Source: Gnetum montanum
Taxonomy: Eukaryota; Streptophyta; Gnetopsida; Gnetales; Gnetaceae
Assembly (NCBI GenBank): GCA_015680685.1
Contig: MNCI01013865.1
Span: forward strand, 489,172-553,171
DNA length: 64,000 nucleotides
Reading direction: 5' to 3'
Positions 33,301 to 43,743 of the stretch are shown here, piece after piece (position 1 is the first letter of the stretch; each line of letters starts with the position of its first letter). Under the pieces are notes generated by a model. It was not told the origin of the DNA and did not search any database. It saw only the letters and a list, made by a program, of their open reading frames with translations. A program made the translations under genes and the position numbers.

Positions 33301-36300
33301 TGTTGATGCCTCAAAAGGAAAGGCACCAAAAAATAAAGAAGAAGCCCACATCAACCTAGAAGGGACTTCTACTAGAGATTCCTTTGTCGAATGTAGTTCA
33401 GCATTGGGGGAGCTGAAAAATGCTAAAGGTGCTGCTGTAGTTTTGAGTCAAAAAGGAGGGGAACTACAATGAGATGCTTGTGAGTTTGACAATATATTTG
33501 ATGATGTATCTATGGGCAACCCCCCCCCATTATCACCCCCAAGGATTTACTAGGTAGGAGCCCTCACATTGTCATTTTTTTTACTCACAGCCTTATCATA
33601 GTTCACCTTAGTCATTGCTAACACATTTAGTTGTATAATAGACACCACTATTAATGCTGCAGAACCTCCTCTGATTCGCATGGAGCCATGGGCCGAGACC
33701 CTTGACAAGCTTACATTCATGCAAGGGGTCATCGAAGACATGATCAGCCATCTTAGATAGGTCAATCTGAAAGTAGGTAAGTAAAGTATCTATGCTAGGT
33801 TCTTTCTTGTTGCTACACTAGAGTTTCTACTTTTGCTAACTTTGCTATGCTAGTTTGANTTTATCCCATCTTTCATGCTTGCACGTTCCCCTAGCTACCT
33901 TTCCAAGGAAAGATCCTTGAGATTGAGCAAGCTTGGATGATGTGGGAGGTCATGGAAGAGGGGGCTCACTACAATTGGGCTAGGTATCTATGCAAAGGCC
34001 TATAAACTAATATTGTGGCACTTCATAAGAAGCAGGAGTCCTATTTCAATGTGACCTATGCCTTTTACATAGCCTATTTGCAATGTTTCATAGAGGTTTT
34101 GGTAGTCCATGAGAATGGTGTCTGGGTTATGCAAAATCACAATCAGATTTCCAAACCGTGGATCTACCAAATCCTCTAGACCACTTGAGCTGAAGATCCC
34201 CCAGAAGCTATTGGGGAGTCATTCTCTATGATGAGTAAGGATCAGGTGGCCCGCAACTTTCGTGGCCAAGATACCATAGGAGAGGCACCCCCTTCTACTG
34301 CCGATAGCATATCACAGGGGAAACATCTCATTGCTAAGATAGTGGCCATTATGTCATGATGAAAGAGGCCTCCTTCAGCTAAGGAAACCCTCTGTATGAA
34401 AGAAGAGGAGGGGCAAACATTGTAGTTTAATTTATGAAGGATGCAACCTCCCATCAGTAAATTCCTATGTTTATTTCTTAGCCTATTTTGTGAATGCCTA
34501 CTATGCTAAGTAGCGAAGTGTAGTGTAGCATCTACTTTAAGTTAACTTGCTTTGAGCTAATACAAATATGTTTTTTTTCTACTAGAGGAAGAAGAGGAAG
34601 AGGAAGAAGGTGATGAAGAGGTGTTAACCCCCCCAAAAAAGGGCAACAAATAAAGACACAGAGGCCCCAGTCTCAGAGCAAAGGGCCCTAATCAAGAGGG
34701 AAGGAGCTCTTGTCACTACGGGGCTCTTGTTATTAAGGAAAATCCTTCTAACAAGGAGGACATTTTTGGAGATGAAGAGGAGTCTCCTATGGATGAAGAG
34801 AATGTTGATGCCTCAAAAGGAAAGGCACCAAAAAATAAAGAAGAAGCCCACATCAACCTAGAAGGGACTTCTACTAGAGATTCCTTTGTCGAATGTAGTT
34901 CAGCATTGGGGGAGCTGAAAAATGCTAAAGGTGCTGCTGTAGTTTTGAGTCAAAAAGGAGGGGAACTACAATGAGATGCTTGTGAGTTTGACAATATATT
35001 TGATGATGTATCTATGGGCAACCCCCCCCCATTATCACCCCCAAGGATTTACTAGGTAGGAGCCCTCACATTGTCATTTTTTTTACTCACAGCCTTATCA
35101 TAGTTCACCTTAGTCATTGCTAACACATTTAGTTGTATAATAGACACCACTATTAATGCTGCAGAACCTCCTCTGATTCGCATGGAGCCATGGGCCGAGA
35201 CCCTTGACAAGCTTACATTCATGCAAGGGGTCATCGAAGACATGATCAGCCATCTTAGATAGGTCAATCTGAAAGTAGGTAAGTAAAGTATCTATGCTAG
35301 GTTCTTTCTTGTTGCTACACTAGAGTTTCTACTTTTGCTAACTTTGCTATGCTAGTTTGATTGATTCACTTTTTGTGTGGTGACAGCCTCTCAACTCAAA
35401 TGGGACTCGACATAGACATTGAAAGTTGGCACCATGCCTACATTCCTACCTGAATTAGCTAAGGTACCTCATCACATATACAATGAGGCTAGCAAATGCT
35501 CTTTGCACTCGGCGTGCTCCTTGTGGGAGTGTAGGCATGTCAATGAGGACCTATGGAAACAGGTCCAAAAGGCTAAAAAAGAGAAGGCTAAACTAAGCAC
35601 CGAACTGGGAGACCTCAAATCAAGGAACGAATTCTTCATGGCCCATGATACTAATGATGGTAGTTGGTGCATGGTTGTGATAGATTATGCTATATATTGG
35701 ACAATCGTGCAATGCAACAATGAAGCCACCTGAGAAATAATAGAACAACAGATGTAGATGGACTTGTTGGCCTAGAAGAACCAAGACTAGAAAGATTACA
35801 GTGCCAGAGTTCACGAGTGGGGGCAGTCCCAAAAAAACCATAAACACATGTATAAGCCGGAACATGCCACCTATTGCAAACTATACAGGGATGCTTCTAT
35901 GGAGGCGTTTACTTATAAAGCATTCGTAAATGTCATTGGTGCTTCTGAGGCCTATAACAAGTTCATGGAGCAGGTAAAGGTCACTGAATCTCCGAAACGG
36001 GAAGTGGATCTTCCCATAGGTGAGACCACTACCGCTTCCTTTTCTCTGGGACCACCGAGATGGATGACCATCGAAAAGGAGAAATCTGCTGCAAACGTTG
36101 AACCAAGCGATAGGCATTAGGCAAATATCATGGAGGAGGAGCTCTAGCATTGCCTTGGGCTCATTTTAGATCACATACCCTTCAAGATGAATGTAGGGCC
36201 ATCTTGGGTTAGTCACTTTCTACTGTGTTAATGCTTATGCTCTGTTCTAGGTTGCATGTGTTGCCCTAGCTGACTAACTTTTACAATGCAGGTTCCAAAT

Positions 36301-36432
36301 GAAGATGCAGGACCTATAGAGGGTGGGAATGAAGAGGTGGTAGAGGACAATGTAGAGGAAGGCAAAGTAGAAGGGAATGATGTAGGAGCAAATGATGTAG
36401 GCAAAGATAATGTGGGTGAAGACAACCCATGA
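30311..36432 (+). pseudogene. Spliced antisense gene carried inside element 6
   Basis: Opposite to gag-pol. Exon 1 (30311-30418) gives MRKESTSKTMAPKKERKHPV and ends CAG/GTGCGT. Good GT-AG introns: 31446-31527, 31803-31901, 32955-33083, 35279-35386, with a last acceptor at 36291; intron 1 probably 30419-30995. Splicing 31446-31527 and 31803-31901 keeps the frame (YSVGR/FYINKDV and LFKPG/KKKSQKV). Exon 31902-32954 holds VWVVIEINDQLFVDLFDVPV, IEQAWMMWEVMEEGAHYNWA and FNVTYAFYIAYLQCF; then a Glu-rich stretch and a coiled coil (VQKAKKEKAKLSTELGDLKS). The last exon (36292-36432) is very acidic. Many stops are TAG for CAG (32255, 32267, 32282, 32390). A link to plant-transposon-type extra ORFs is inferred. 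Function unknown. It includes the 1.5 kb assembly repeat. Confidence 0.65.
32358..35360 (+). repeat. 1501-bp near-identical repeat around a single N
   Basis: 32358-33858 equals 33860-35360 with one difference seen (T/C at 33172/34674). An N sits exactly between them at 33859. The first copy ends and the second begins at the N, and both continue from the other side, as when two overlapping contigs are joined without merging. It duplicates exons of the antisense gene. Confidence 0.85.
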
Positions 36433-36610
36433 CAGCATGGGATTTTTAAAATTTTGAATTTTTTTTTGTAGAATTTTTGCAAAAATTATTTAAATGAAAA
36501 AAGCTTTGAATGAAAAAGGAGAATTTTTGCACAGGAATTGGTTCTACATTGACTTATTCATTTTCTACATGATGCATTTTATGTTAAGTTTTTGTTTTTT
36601 GATTTTTTTT

Positions 36611-36922
36611 TAGTTTCAGGCCATTTTGGGCCATGGCTAGTTTTAGGCCATTTCAGGCCCCTACTAGTTTTAGGCCATTTCGGACCATCAAATGCAATGT
36701 AAATAGAAGGAATTTTGCTAGTTCTAGGCCTTAGCTGGTTGTATATAGTTTTAGGCCATTTCAGGCCATCGCTAGTTTTAGGCCATTTCGGGCCATGGCA
36801 TAGTAGCATAGTTTTAGGTCATTCTGGGCCTCATGTAGTTTTAGGCCATTTCGGGCCATGGCATAGTAGCATAGTTTTAGGCCATTCTGGGCCTCATGTA
36901 GTTTTAGGCCATTTCGGGCCAT
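36611..36922. repeat. Minisatellite, TAGTTTTAGGCCATTTCGGGCC type
   Basis: About ten units of 25-30 bp. A higher-order unit of about 58 bp containing GCATAGTAGCATAGTTTTAG occurs twice in a row. It begins 180 bp after the antisense gene stop. The apparent 76-77 codon frames across it are repeat artefacts. Confidence 0.8.
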
Positions 36923-37069
36923 CGCGTTGTAAAGGAATGATATGCTAATGATATAAAGGATGGTGAATTAGTACCTAGTGTAGATGGATGGATGCAAAAT
37001 GAAAAGGTGATAAATGTACAAAGGATGGTGACTGGGCAAGAAACATTGAGGTTGCTACACTATGCATAG

Positions 37070-37965
37070 CTACTTCTTGACCAATCGTGGGTTGGGCAAG
37101 GCATAAGGCTGAGGCACTTTGCTAGGGCATTCATCTATATCGTTGTTCCCTGCTTGGAAGGGTAACTTAGCCCACACGTTTTCACTTTTTGAACTGGCAT
37201 GCTGAGCCGGTTCTCCTACTAAAAAGTTAGTGTGTACAGGGACAAGCGCTTCATTCCCAAACGTTATGACCTCTGAGCCCTGCTCCATGTCTACATTATT
37301 GAGAGCTTGTGTCGCTACCTCATCACCATGGATCACCACCTCCTTGCCTGCATAGGGTAGATGGATCTCCTAATGAATGGGCAAAGAGATAGCCTAAGTT
37401 GCACTAACCATGACCTCCCCAAGATCAGGTTAAACCTGGGCATCTCTTTGACCACAATGAACATTGCATTTGTGGGGAACTGATCCCCTGCCACAAAGTC
37501 AATATGGACTATGCCTTTCACCATGACCCATGCCCCATTGAACAACTTTAGGCATGATGTTGTTGTGGGTCTAATCTAGTCGACCAAACCTAGATTATCC
37601 ATAATAGGGAAAGAGATGACATTTGTGGCAGCTCCATCATCAATGTGTACCCTTCAGATCTTATGTTAGCTGACCCGAATTGTGATGAAGAGAGGTGTTG
37701 TAGTTACCTAACCCTATTCAGGGTCTTCCCTAATGAAATTATTGCAAAAAGTTAGTTGGGATGGCTTTGGCTCTGCAAGCACAAAAGGAAGCAAAACCAA
37801 ATGAATTGCCTTCTCTTCCATTGGCATGTTCTCATCAACCGAAATTGTCATTAACATGTAGACCAAAGCCTCATGGTGTGTAGTAGATGTCATAATTAGG
37901 TCGTACAAGATCAGTGTAGTGTTTTTTTGTTTTTGAGCTTGCTTGACTTGGGTGAGGGCACTCAA
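37070..37965 (-). pseudogene. Aspartic protease of element 6
   Basis: On minus, near 37640, the frame reads HIDDGAATNVISFPIMDNLG, the Tat-lineage active-site region (DDG here). At 37545-37333 it continues FNGAWVMVKGIVHIDFVAGD, FIVVKEMPRFNLILGRSWLV, the distal strand. The part at 37965-37714 precedes it and a hydrophilic linker (37339-37070) follows. That linker normally leads straight into RT; here the antisense block intervenes. Broken by stops. Confidence 0.75.
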
Positions 37966-40799
37966 AAGGTCCTAGCCACTTTCCAGTTTACTGTCCTTCT
38001 TGTCTTCTATTCGTCCCAAGAGGTGAATTTCTCGAGGAGGGATAGCTTTAGGTCTGGGTTCAAACCCTGTTGGATGAGGTGGCAAATACTATGCATGCGT
38101 AGCAATGTTATGTTTCAGCAATGAGGGCATAGATGCAGGGGGTGAGGACATAGGATTGGAAGTACCTAGGATAGTACTTTCCCTTGACATCTCACCTGCA
38201 AAGTGCACTTTTCATTTTTTAGGGCGAGAAGGCTATGAAGTTGTTTTATGAGGAGCGACGGCTATTGCATGGCTTGGCCCCCTAATAACGAATGGATGTA
38301 GCTCTGCTAATAGGTGGTGCAGGGGTGGATGCCTAGGGAGGGACTCTCAGGACAAAAGGTTGTTCTGGACTTTGATTAGCCACTGGTGATGTTGGTGCGC
38401 TACGCTAAGGCACTTAGACTAGAAACGGCTACTGAGGTGGTCTAGGATTACTTTGAATGCCGATGGTGTTGATGATGTAATCGACATTGTTGGCATTGAG
38501 AGGGTTAGTGTAGATGTCCAGGGATTGATTCTCAAGGCGTACTGGATTGCTTTCATTTAGTACCAATTTCCCCTGATTGATCATCCTTTGGATGTCATCC
38601 TTCAGTGCCATTCAGTAATTTATGTTGTGACCACACTATTGATGGTAGTCACAGAACTACTCTAGCTTGGAACCCTTAGGAACTAGGGGCTCATTGGGCA
38701 AGGCCAAAGAAGTATTCCTAAGGAGTTCACAGTATCATTGATGCTTCTTGGCTCCCTCTTCCAACATCCACTTATGTTGGATGTACCCATCGCTAGTAAT
38801 TGTTTTAGAAGATCTGAAGGCTTGATGGGTAGTGGGGTATACTTTGAGCAATCTTTACACTCAAACTTCAGTTTGGGTGGTGCAGATGTCTCAGGTGCTG
38901 ATGTAGAATGTTGCAGTGCATTGTCTTGTTTGGGCATGGGGTTAGCTACAGGTCTGGCCAGTTTCTTGCTGTTCTTGTTACTATTGTTGTTAGGTTTGGG
39001 TTTGACCTTGTTCACCATAGCAACCACTGTCCTTCTTCATGAAGGTATTCTTTTATGTAATGTAGACTGAGTCTTTGCTCACCTTAGCTACATCTTATAT
39101 GCTCTTCATCTGGGCAAAAACCTGATTGAGAGTGAAGGGAGTGAGATAATACAACTTAGACTTAATAAAGTCATTCATTGCACCCTTAAAGACAACCAGC
39201 CAGTGGGCCTCCATAATGGGCTTGCAAATTTCGTTAAGGGTTGCACTCAAATGTTGGATGAACTTCTAGACTGGTTCCAGCGGGTACTTGAAATGTGTCA
39301 TGAACAGGGTCAGAAGCTCCTCTAGGGTTGATATGGAGAAGTGTGGGAGTGCACAGTACCAATCTAGAGCTTTTCTAGTTAGAGACATGGCAAAGACATG
39401 GATGATCATGTTTGGCCATTGTTGTAGAAGAAGGGACTCAAACCTAAACATAACAAGGTGTGCATTGGGATCCCCTTCCCCATTGTACTTCATGAAATGC
39501 GGGAGTAACATCCTTGTGGGTAACATTAGTGTAGGGACTGCTGAGTTGATGGGATCATCCTAGTAGAAGTCCATGACTTGTACTGTATCAGACCCAATAG
39601 CCTCGAGGTGTTTTATTTCCTTAGTAAGGGTTTGGATAAGCTGGAACACTTGAGTCAGACCTAGAGATGATGTAGATGTTTTGGGAACTACCATGGTAGC
39701 TCCCATCTATGGAGTAGCAGGGGCAGCAACATGACCCATTGGCAGTGTTGTTGGGGTGGCCCCTATGAACTGTGCTACTGGTGTTGTCCACCATCCAATA
39801 GGTGGTGCTATTGGAGCAGTAGCCGTAGGTTGTGCCAAGGGATGGGCCTCTTACATGGTTGATGGGGTAGACCAGAGTCCCATGCTGGGTTGTACCATTT
39901 ACAGGGCTTGGTAGGTCTAATGGTCGAGGTAATGAGACATGTGATGGTAACGTAATAGGAGGAGAACTGAATGGGGTCCACCATGTGGATGGACCTGGGT
40001 CGACTACTGATAGTGGGATAGGTGTAAATGTAGAAATAGAGCTAAAAGCTAAACATGAATGTGAGGTAGGTATCATATGAATGTGTGGCAGGGTGGTCGT
40101 GATTGGCGTATGTTGTGAAGCAAAAAAGGATTGATAAAAAGTCATCGAAGGAGTAGTGATTAGGGTTGAGACAAGGGCATGGGCATGTTGATGTGCCAAT
40201 GGAATGGCATGACTACCCATTACTGATGGAATCACAATTTGTGACAATGCAGACATGATCATGAAGGGAGTAGTGGTATGGAGCAGGTTTGTCCAAAAGG
40301 ATGGGGTGGGAGGAATGGTGGAAAGGTTGGTTTGACCCCTCCACCCCCCCCCCCCCCCCCCCCCCAATCAGATTGGAAATCTAGTTCCTCTTGTCCATCC
40401 TGGAATGCCTCATTATGATGAGATACTATGTCTTGTGGCTCCCTAGGCCTAAGCACCTAGATTAGTTGATCTAGAAGCCATTAGTTCGTTTGCATTAATA
40501 GGATGGAAACGTTGGGAGTGGGAATAAATTCCTTCCCATTGTAGTATGCGAACTCGAAGCTATGCTTGTCCTCGAGTTCTTACACATCTAAAGGTAGGTT
40601 TACCTACGCCTTAGTGTAGAGAAAGTTGTATCACTCATGTCATTCAACTAAGCCCTTAGGTCCCCGATTTTGGACCCTAAGGGATTGACATGGTCCCAGC
40701 CCCGAGTTGAGTGGTTGTTCGGCACCTCTAATGACTTGAACCATGAAGGGAACCTCAACATTAGAGGTGTTAGCAAAAATTCTTGGGGAAGTCATTGTC
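37966..40799 (-). pseudogene. Gag of element 6
   Basis: Probable start at 40799 (MTSPRIFANTSNVEVPFMVQ), then the same frame through PREPQDIVSHHNEAFQDGQE, a glycine run coded by a 22-base homopolymer (40344-40365), and a Pro/Thr-rich spacer. The capsid domain is at 39526-39266: MLPTRMLLPHFMKYNGEGDP, LTRKALDWYCALPHFSI, LFMTHFKYPLEP. Downstream pieces at 39027-38683 (FECKDCSKYTPLPIKPSDLL) and 38611-38429 (LKDDIQRMINQGKLVL) are typical of the Gag-protease spacer in this lineage. Several in-frame stops. The 248-codon frame at 40367-39621 is mostly an out-of-frame shadow. Confidence 0.75.
40344..40365. repeat. C22 homopolymer in gag
   Basis: Twenty-two C in a row, coding poly-Gly on minus. Its length decides the gag frame and is the kind of tract prone to slippage in DNA and in sequencing. 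Confidence 0.9.
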
Positions 40800-40837
40800 A
40801 CAAAGCTAAATGGGTTTGCAAATGAGAAAAACAAGGA

Positions 40838-41166
40838 GATTGGAAAGCGATCAAAGGCTTTATGTCTTGCCAGATTCCAAAGGAATTGTCAGAGCAATCG
40901 ATCTGTACCACATGATGCGTAAACAACCACAAAAGGGTGTCACATTTATGTTGGTGCATTACAAGGTATAGAACACATGCAAGACTATCATGAAACAAGT
41001 AGGTTGAATGGAAATTGAAGGCTTTATGTCCTATAGGATTCCAAAGGAATCATCAAAGCAACCGATCTATACCACACAATGTGTAAACAACCACAAAAGG
41101 GTGTCAAGTTTACGCTAGTGCGTGCTGGGGTGCAGAACTCTTATAGGACTACCATAAAACATAGAA
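40838..41166 (-). repeat. Tandem 164-bp duplication in the element 6 leader
   Basis: AAGGCTTTATGTC at 40854 and 41018 start matching stretches that share CCACAAAAGGGTGTCA and GATTCCAAAGGAAT. Two diverged copies lie between the primer-binding site and gag. Confidence 0.75.
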
Positions 41167-41180
41167 AAGGCACTAAAAGG

Positions 41181-41197
41181 CCCTCCTTCTAGTGCCA
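41181..41197 (-). other. Primer-binding site of element 6, tRNA-Asn type
   Basis: The minus strand reads TGGCACTAGAAGGAGGG, one base from the element 1 site. Six T precede it after the LTR end. Confidence 0.7.
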
Positions 41198-41203
41198 AAA
41201 AAA

Positions 41204-43105
41204 TGTAGTGATCAAAAACATTGGTGGCTGGAAACACCAAGATGTCATCGGTCAACCAATCTTAACCCTGGATCCGCACGAGGGCCATGCTGGATAAAAT
41301 AAAAATGGGGTGTCTTGAATGGTCTAGTTGATTAGACAAGGACTTAATCAATGTTACTAAATCTTTTGCAAATGTGTAGCTTGAAAAAAAATTATATCTT
41401 AAAATATTAATCACTATATTGCGAGGAAACGAAAACAATGTAAAATGCAATAATAAGCAAGAGAATGAAGTAAACTGCAGTTAAGAAATGCACTGCTTCA
41501 AGATTATGACTTTACTTTGTCATGGTGGATACAATTGGTTTTGCAATTCTGGGAAACATAGAAATCCCAAAAGTAACTAGGACATTCAAAAGTAAGCCAA
41601 CTGTATGCTTGAATGCAGTTTTAAGAGCTAACAATGCACAAGGCTACAAGTGTAATAGAAAAGAGCTAATAGAATGTCAAACGAGAATGCTAATTGTTTG
41701 ATTTTTTGTCAACTCAAGAATTTTTACAATGCTCAAGATTTCCAAATTGATTCTTGCCAAGCCAAATTTTTTTCAAACTTGCCAACAATTTTTGCCAACT
41801 TGTGAATTTTTGCAAACTGGTTTTGCCCTTTGAATTGCCAAATTGCCAACTTTTGCCAACCCTTTGAGCATTGCTCATTAGGGTATTTATAGGGCTAGGA
41901 GCATGTGAGAAATGTGGTTTGGATGCCACGTGCCCTTGACCTACAAGGTGTTGATGTGTCCATGCTGCATGGACATGCAAAGCTAACTGATTAACGAGCC
42001 TGCCATGTTGCAATTACGCTATCAGAACATAGAGATGTGTGTGAACGATGCAAACAATGACTGAAGTACACTGGTGTAGTGTAGCCACCTACTACACTAT
42101 GCTATGCTATGGAGCATAGCATGTTAGCGTACCGTGGCTACTTACTATGCTATGCTATGGCCCACTGCTTGCTACGCTGTGTTACATTGTGGAGCGTAGC
42201 GTGTTAGGGTAGCGTAGCTACTTGCTACATTGTGTTGTGCTATGTAGTGTAGCATAGTGTAGACACTAGTTTGAAGAAGAAATCTACATTGGGGTTAATT
42301 GCAAGTGCTAGAAGCTTTTAAGCTGTGCTAGTTGTTTCTACATGTTTGCTACACTATGCTATGCTATGTAGCATAGCATAGCATAGCAACTGGCCTTAAC
42401 TGTGATTTGCATTGCAAACATTTGTAGATCATGTTGACAATTTGTAACCTTTAATCTTTGTGACGTGAAGCCTGAGAACTTGCTAATCCTACATTTTTGA
42501 GATGCCTTTCGTCATTCTTGCATCATCGCTATGCTCTGCTACACTACGTAGCGTAGCGTAGCGTAGCAGCCAACAAAGCCTTCCTTTTTCTTAATCTGCT
42601 ACTTTTTTAGTGAAAGGAGTTTTCCTGAAAGACTTGAAGTTGAGCAAAGTAACTGGTTCTAAAAGGTCGGGGGTACTTACTAAGTGTAATTGAAATCACT
42701 AAGTAACCTGGGCCTCTCTGTCTTGCTTTATCTATGCTGTGCTACGATGCGTAGCGTAGCATAGCGTAGCACTTCATCCTAAAACTATCTTCTGAGGCTT
42801 GCTATGCTACATAGCATAGTCTAGCATAGCAAACTTCTTAACTAGAAAATTTGCCAAACTATTTTGTGTAGCCTGAGCACCACTAGCAATCCCATGCATC
42901 ACTTTTGACTAGACTGTCAACTGGATGAACTACCTAGATGGGTAGGCCAAAGAGTCCATTGGGCTTGTCAACACTAGACATAGAAAATTTGTTGAAATGG
43001 ATAGTCTAAACTTAGAGCATCCATTTCTTGCTGAAGTGACATGACACTACCTGAATTCCAAGGAGTTGGTGAAGCAAGAATGCCTTGAAAATTTAGGGTG
43101 TTTCA
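41204..43105 (-). repeat. Element 6 right (5') LTR, 1902 bp
   Basis: Starts TGTAGTGATC, ends GGTGTTTCA. The TATA on minus is at 41882-41894. The same GCTATGC/GCATAGC palindromes are at 42060-42850. Confidence 0.9.
41882..41894 (-). promoter_or_regulatory. TATA box of the element 6 5' LTR
   Basis: The minus strand reads GCCCTATAAATACC. It is kept in the left LTR (22971-22983) and in the solo LTR (45942-45954), so it is a family feature. Confidence 0.65.
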
Positions 43106-43738
43106 ATTGTCACGGTTGTATGATTAAGTAAGCTTGAGGTATATGATTTTTATATCTTTTATCTTTTTAATGTCTTATGCTAATCAGAGAAGGTAAGGAG
43201 AACTAAGTGACTAACTTACATTAACTATCTACTAACTATGTTCTAATTGTTCCTAACACTAGTATCTATTCCTACTTGCTGCACACATCCTGAACTAGTG
43301 GAATGTTGTCAGGATTACCAAATGCTAATCTTTACTAGGTTACCAAGCACTACACACATGCTTGAAGCAATCATACTAAGTGCACTTAACTAGGAGAGTC
43401 AAGGATTGAGAGAGATTAATTAATAAGAAAAAGATTTAAGCATTCAACAATAATTAATTACTATTTAGCTTAGTCTGTATGCTACAAGGTTTATAATAAA
43501 GTTCATCTTTATTGTCGTACACAAATGTATGCTCAGGTACAATTTTCTCAAATAAAAATCCATTCACTTTAAAACTCCTACTATGGGCACATGGAAATTA
43601 TTCTAACTCTGGAATGGTAAAACTACAAGAGTTTAGCTAAGGGTCTAAGTCTAACTACCTAAAACAAGGGAAGCCACCTCTTATTTATAGACAATAATAT
43701 GGGACATGATATCACATACACGATATTGCAGCTCATCA
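43106..43738 (-). repeat. Element 5 right LTR, second piece
   Basis: Resumes at ATTGTCACGGTTG directly after element 6 and ends CTCATCA. Together with 22140-22290 it rebuilds one LTR of about 780 bp. The TATA on minus is at 43680-43689. Confidence 0.9.
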
Positions 43739-43743
43739 GAAGG

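Larger units (their letters stand above)
22291..43105 (-). mobile_element. Element 6: Tat/Ogre-like retrotransposon with an antisense spliced gene
   Basis: LTRs at 22291-24220 and 41204-43105 (TGTAG...TTTCA on plus, TGAAACACC...CTACA in element orientation). The target duplication is ATTAT (22286-22290) and ATTGT (43106-43110), one substitution apart; the intact LTRs of elements 4 and 5 show ATTGT, ATTAT or ATTCT at this place. Minus-strand order: primer-binding site, gag, protease, a 7 kb block with a plus-strand gene, RT, RNase H, integrase, non-coding tail, polypurine tract. The 20.8 kb includes a 1.5 kb repeat that is probably an assembly artefact. The two LTRs differ strongly by eye, mostly by transitions. 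Confidence 0.9.
13015..43738 (-). mobile_element. Element 5: inner Ty3/gypsy element of the same family
   Basis: Left LTR 13015-13807; right LTR in two pieces (22140-22290 and 43106-43738) because element 6 landed in it. The target duplication is GAAGG at 13010-13014 and 43739-43743. The undisturbed site can be read in element 5 itself at 13855-13870. The 8.3 kb internal region codes, on minus, gag, protease, RT, RNase H and integrase in that order, followed by 1.8 kb of non-coding tail. The protein order and WGIDFMG integrase motif fit the Tat/Athila side of Ty3/gypsy. All coding parts are broken. Confidence 0.9.

Noticed and set aside
32358-35360. Recent segmental duplication inside the antisense gene
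   Set aside because: A single N sits exactly at the junction and the copies are nearly identical; an assembly overlap explains it better.
36715-36948. 77-codon repetitive frame with LGHFGP repeats
   Set aside because: A translation of the minisatellite; no start context and the opposite strand is equally open.
39621-40367. Minus-strand 248-codon frame, the longest in the window
   Set aside because: It is out of frame with the gag blocks on both sides; the gag frame gives recognisable sequence just before the capsid domain. Its length comes from Pro/Thr-rich composition.
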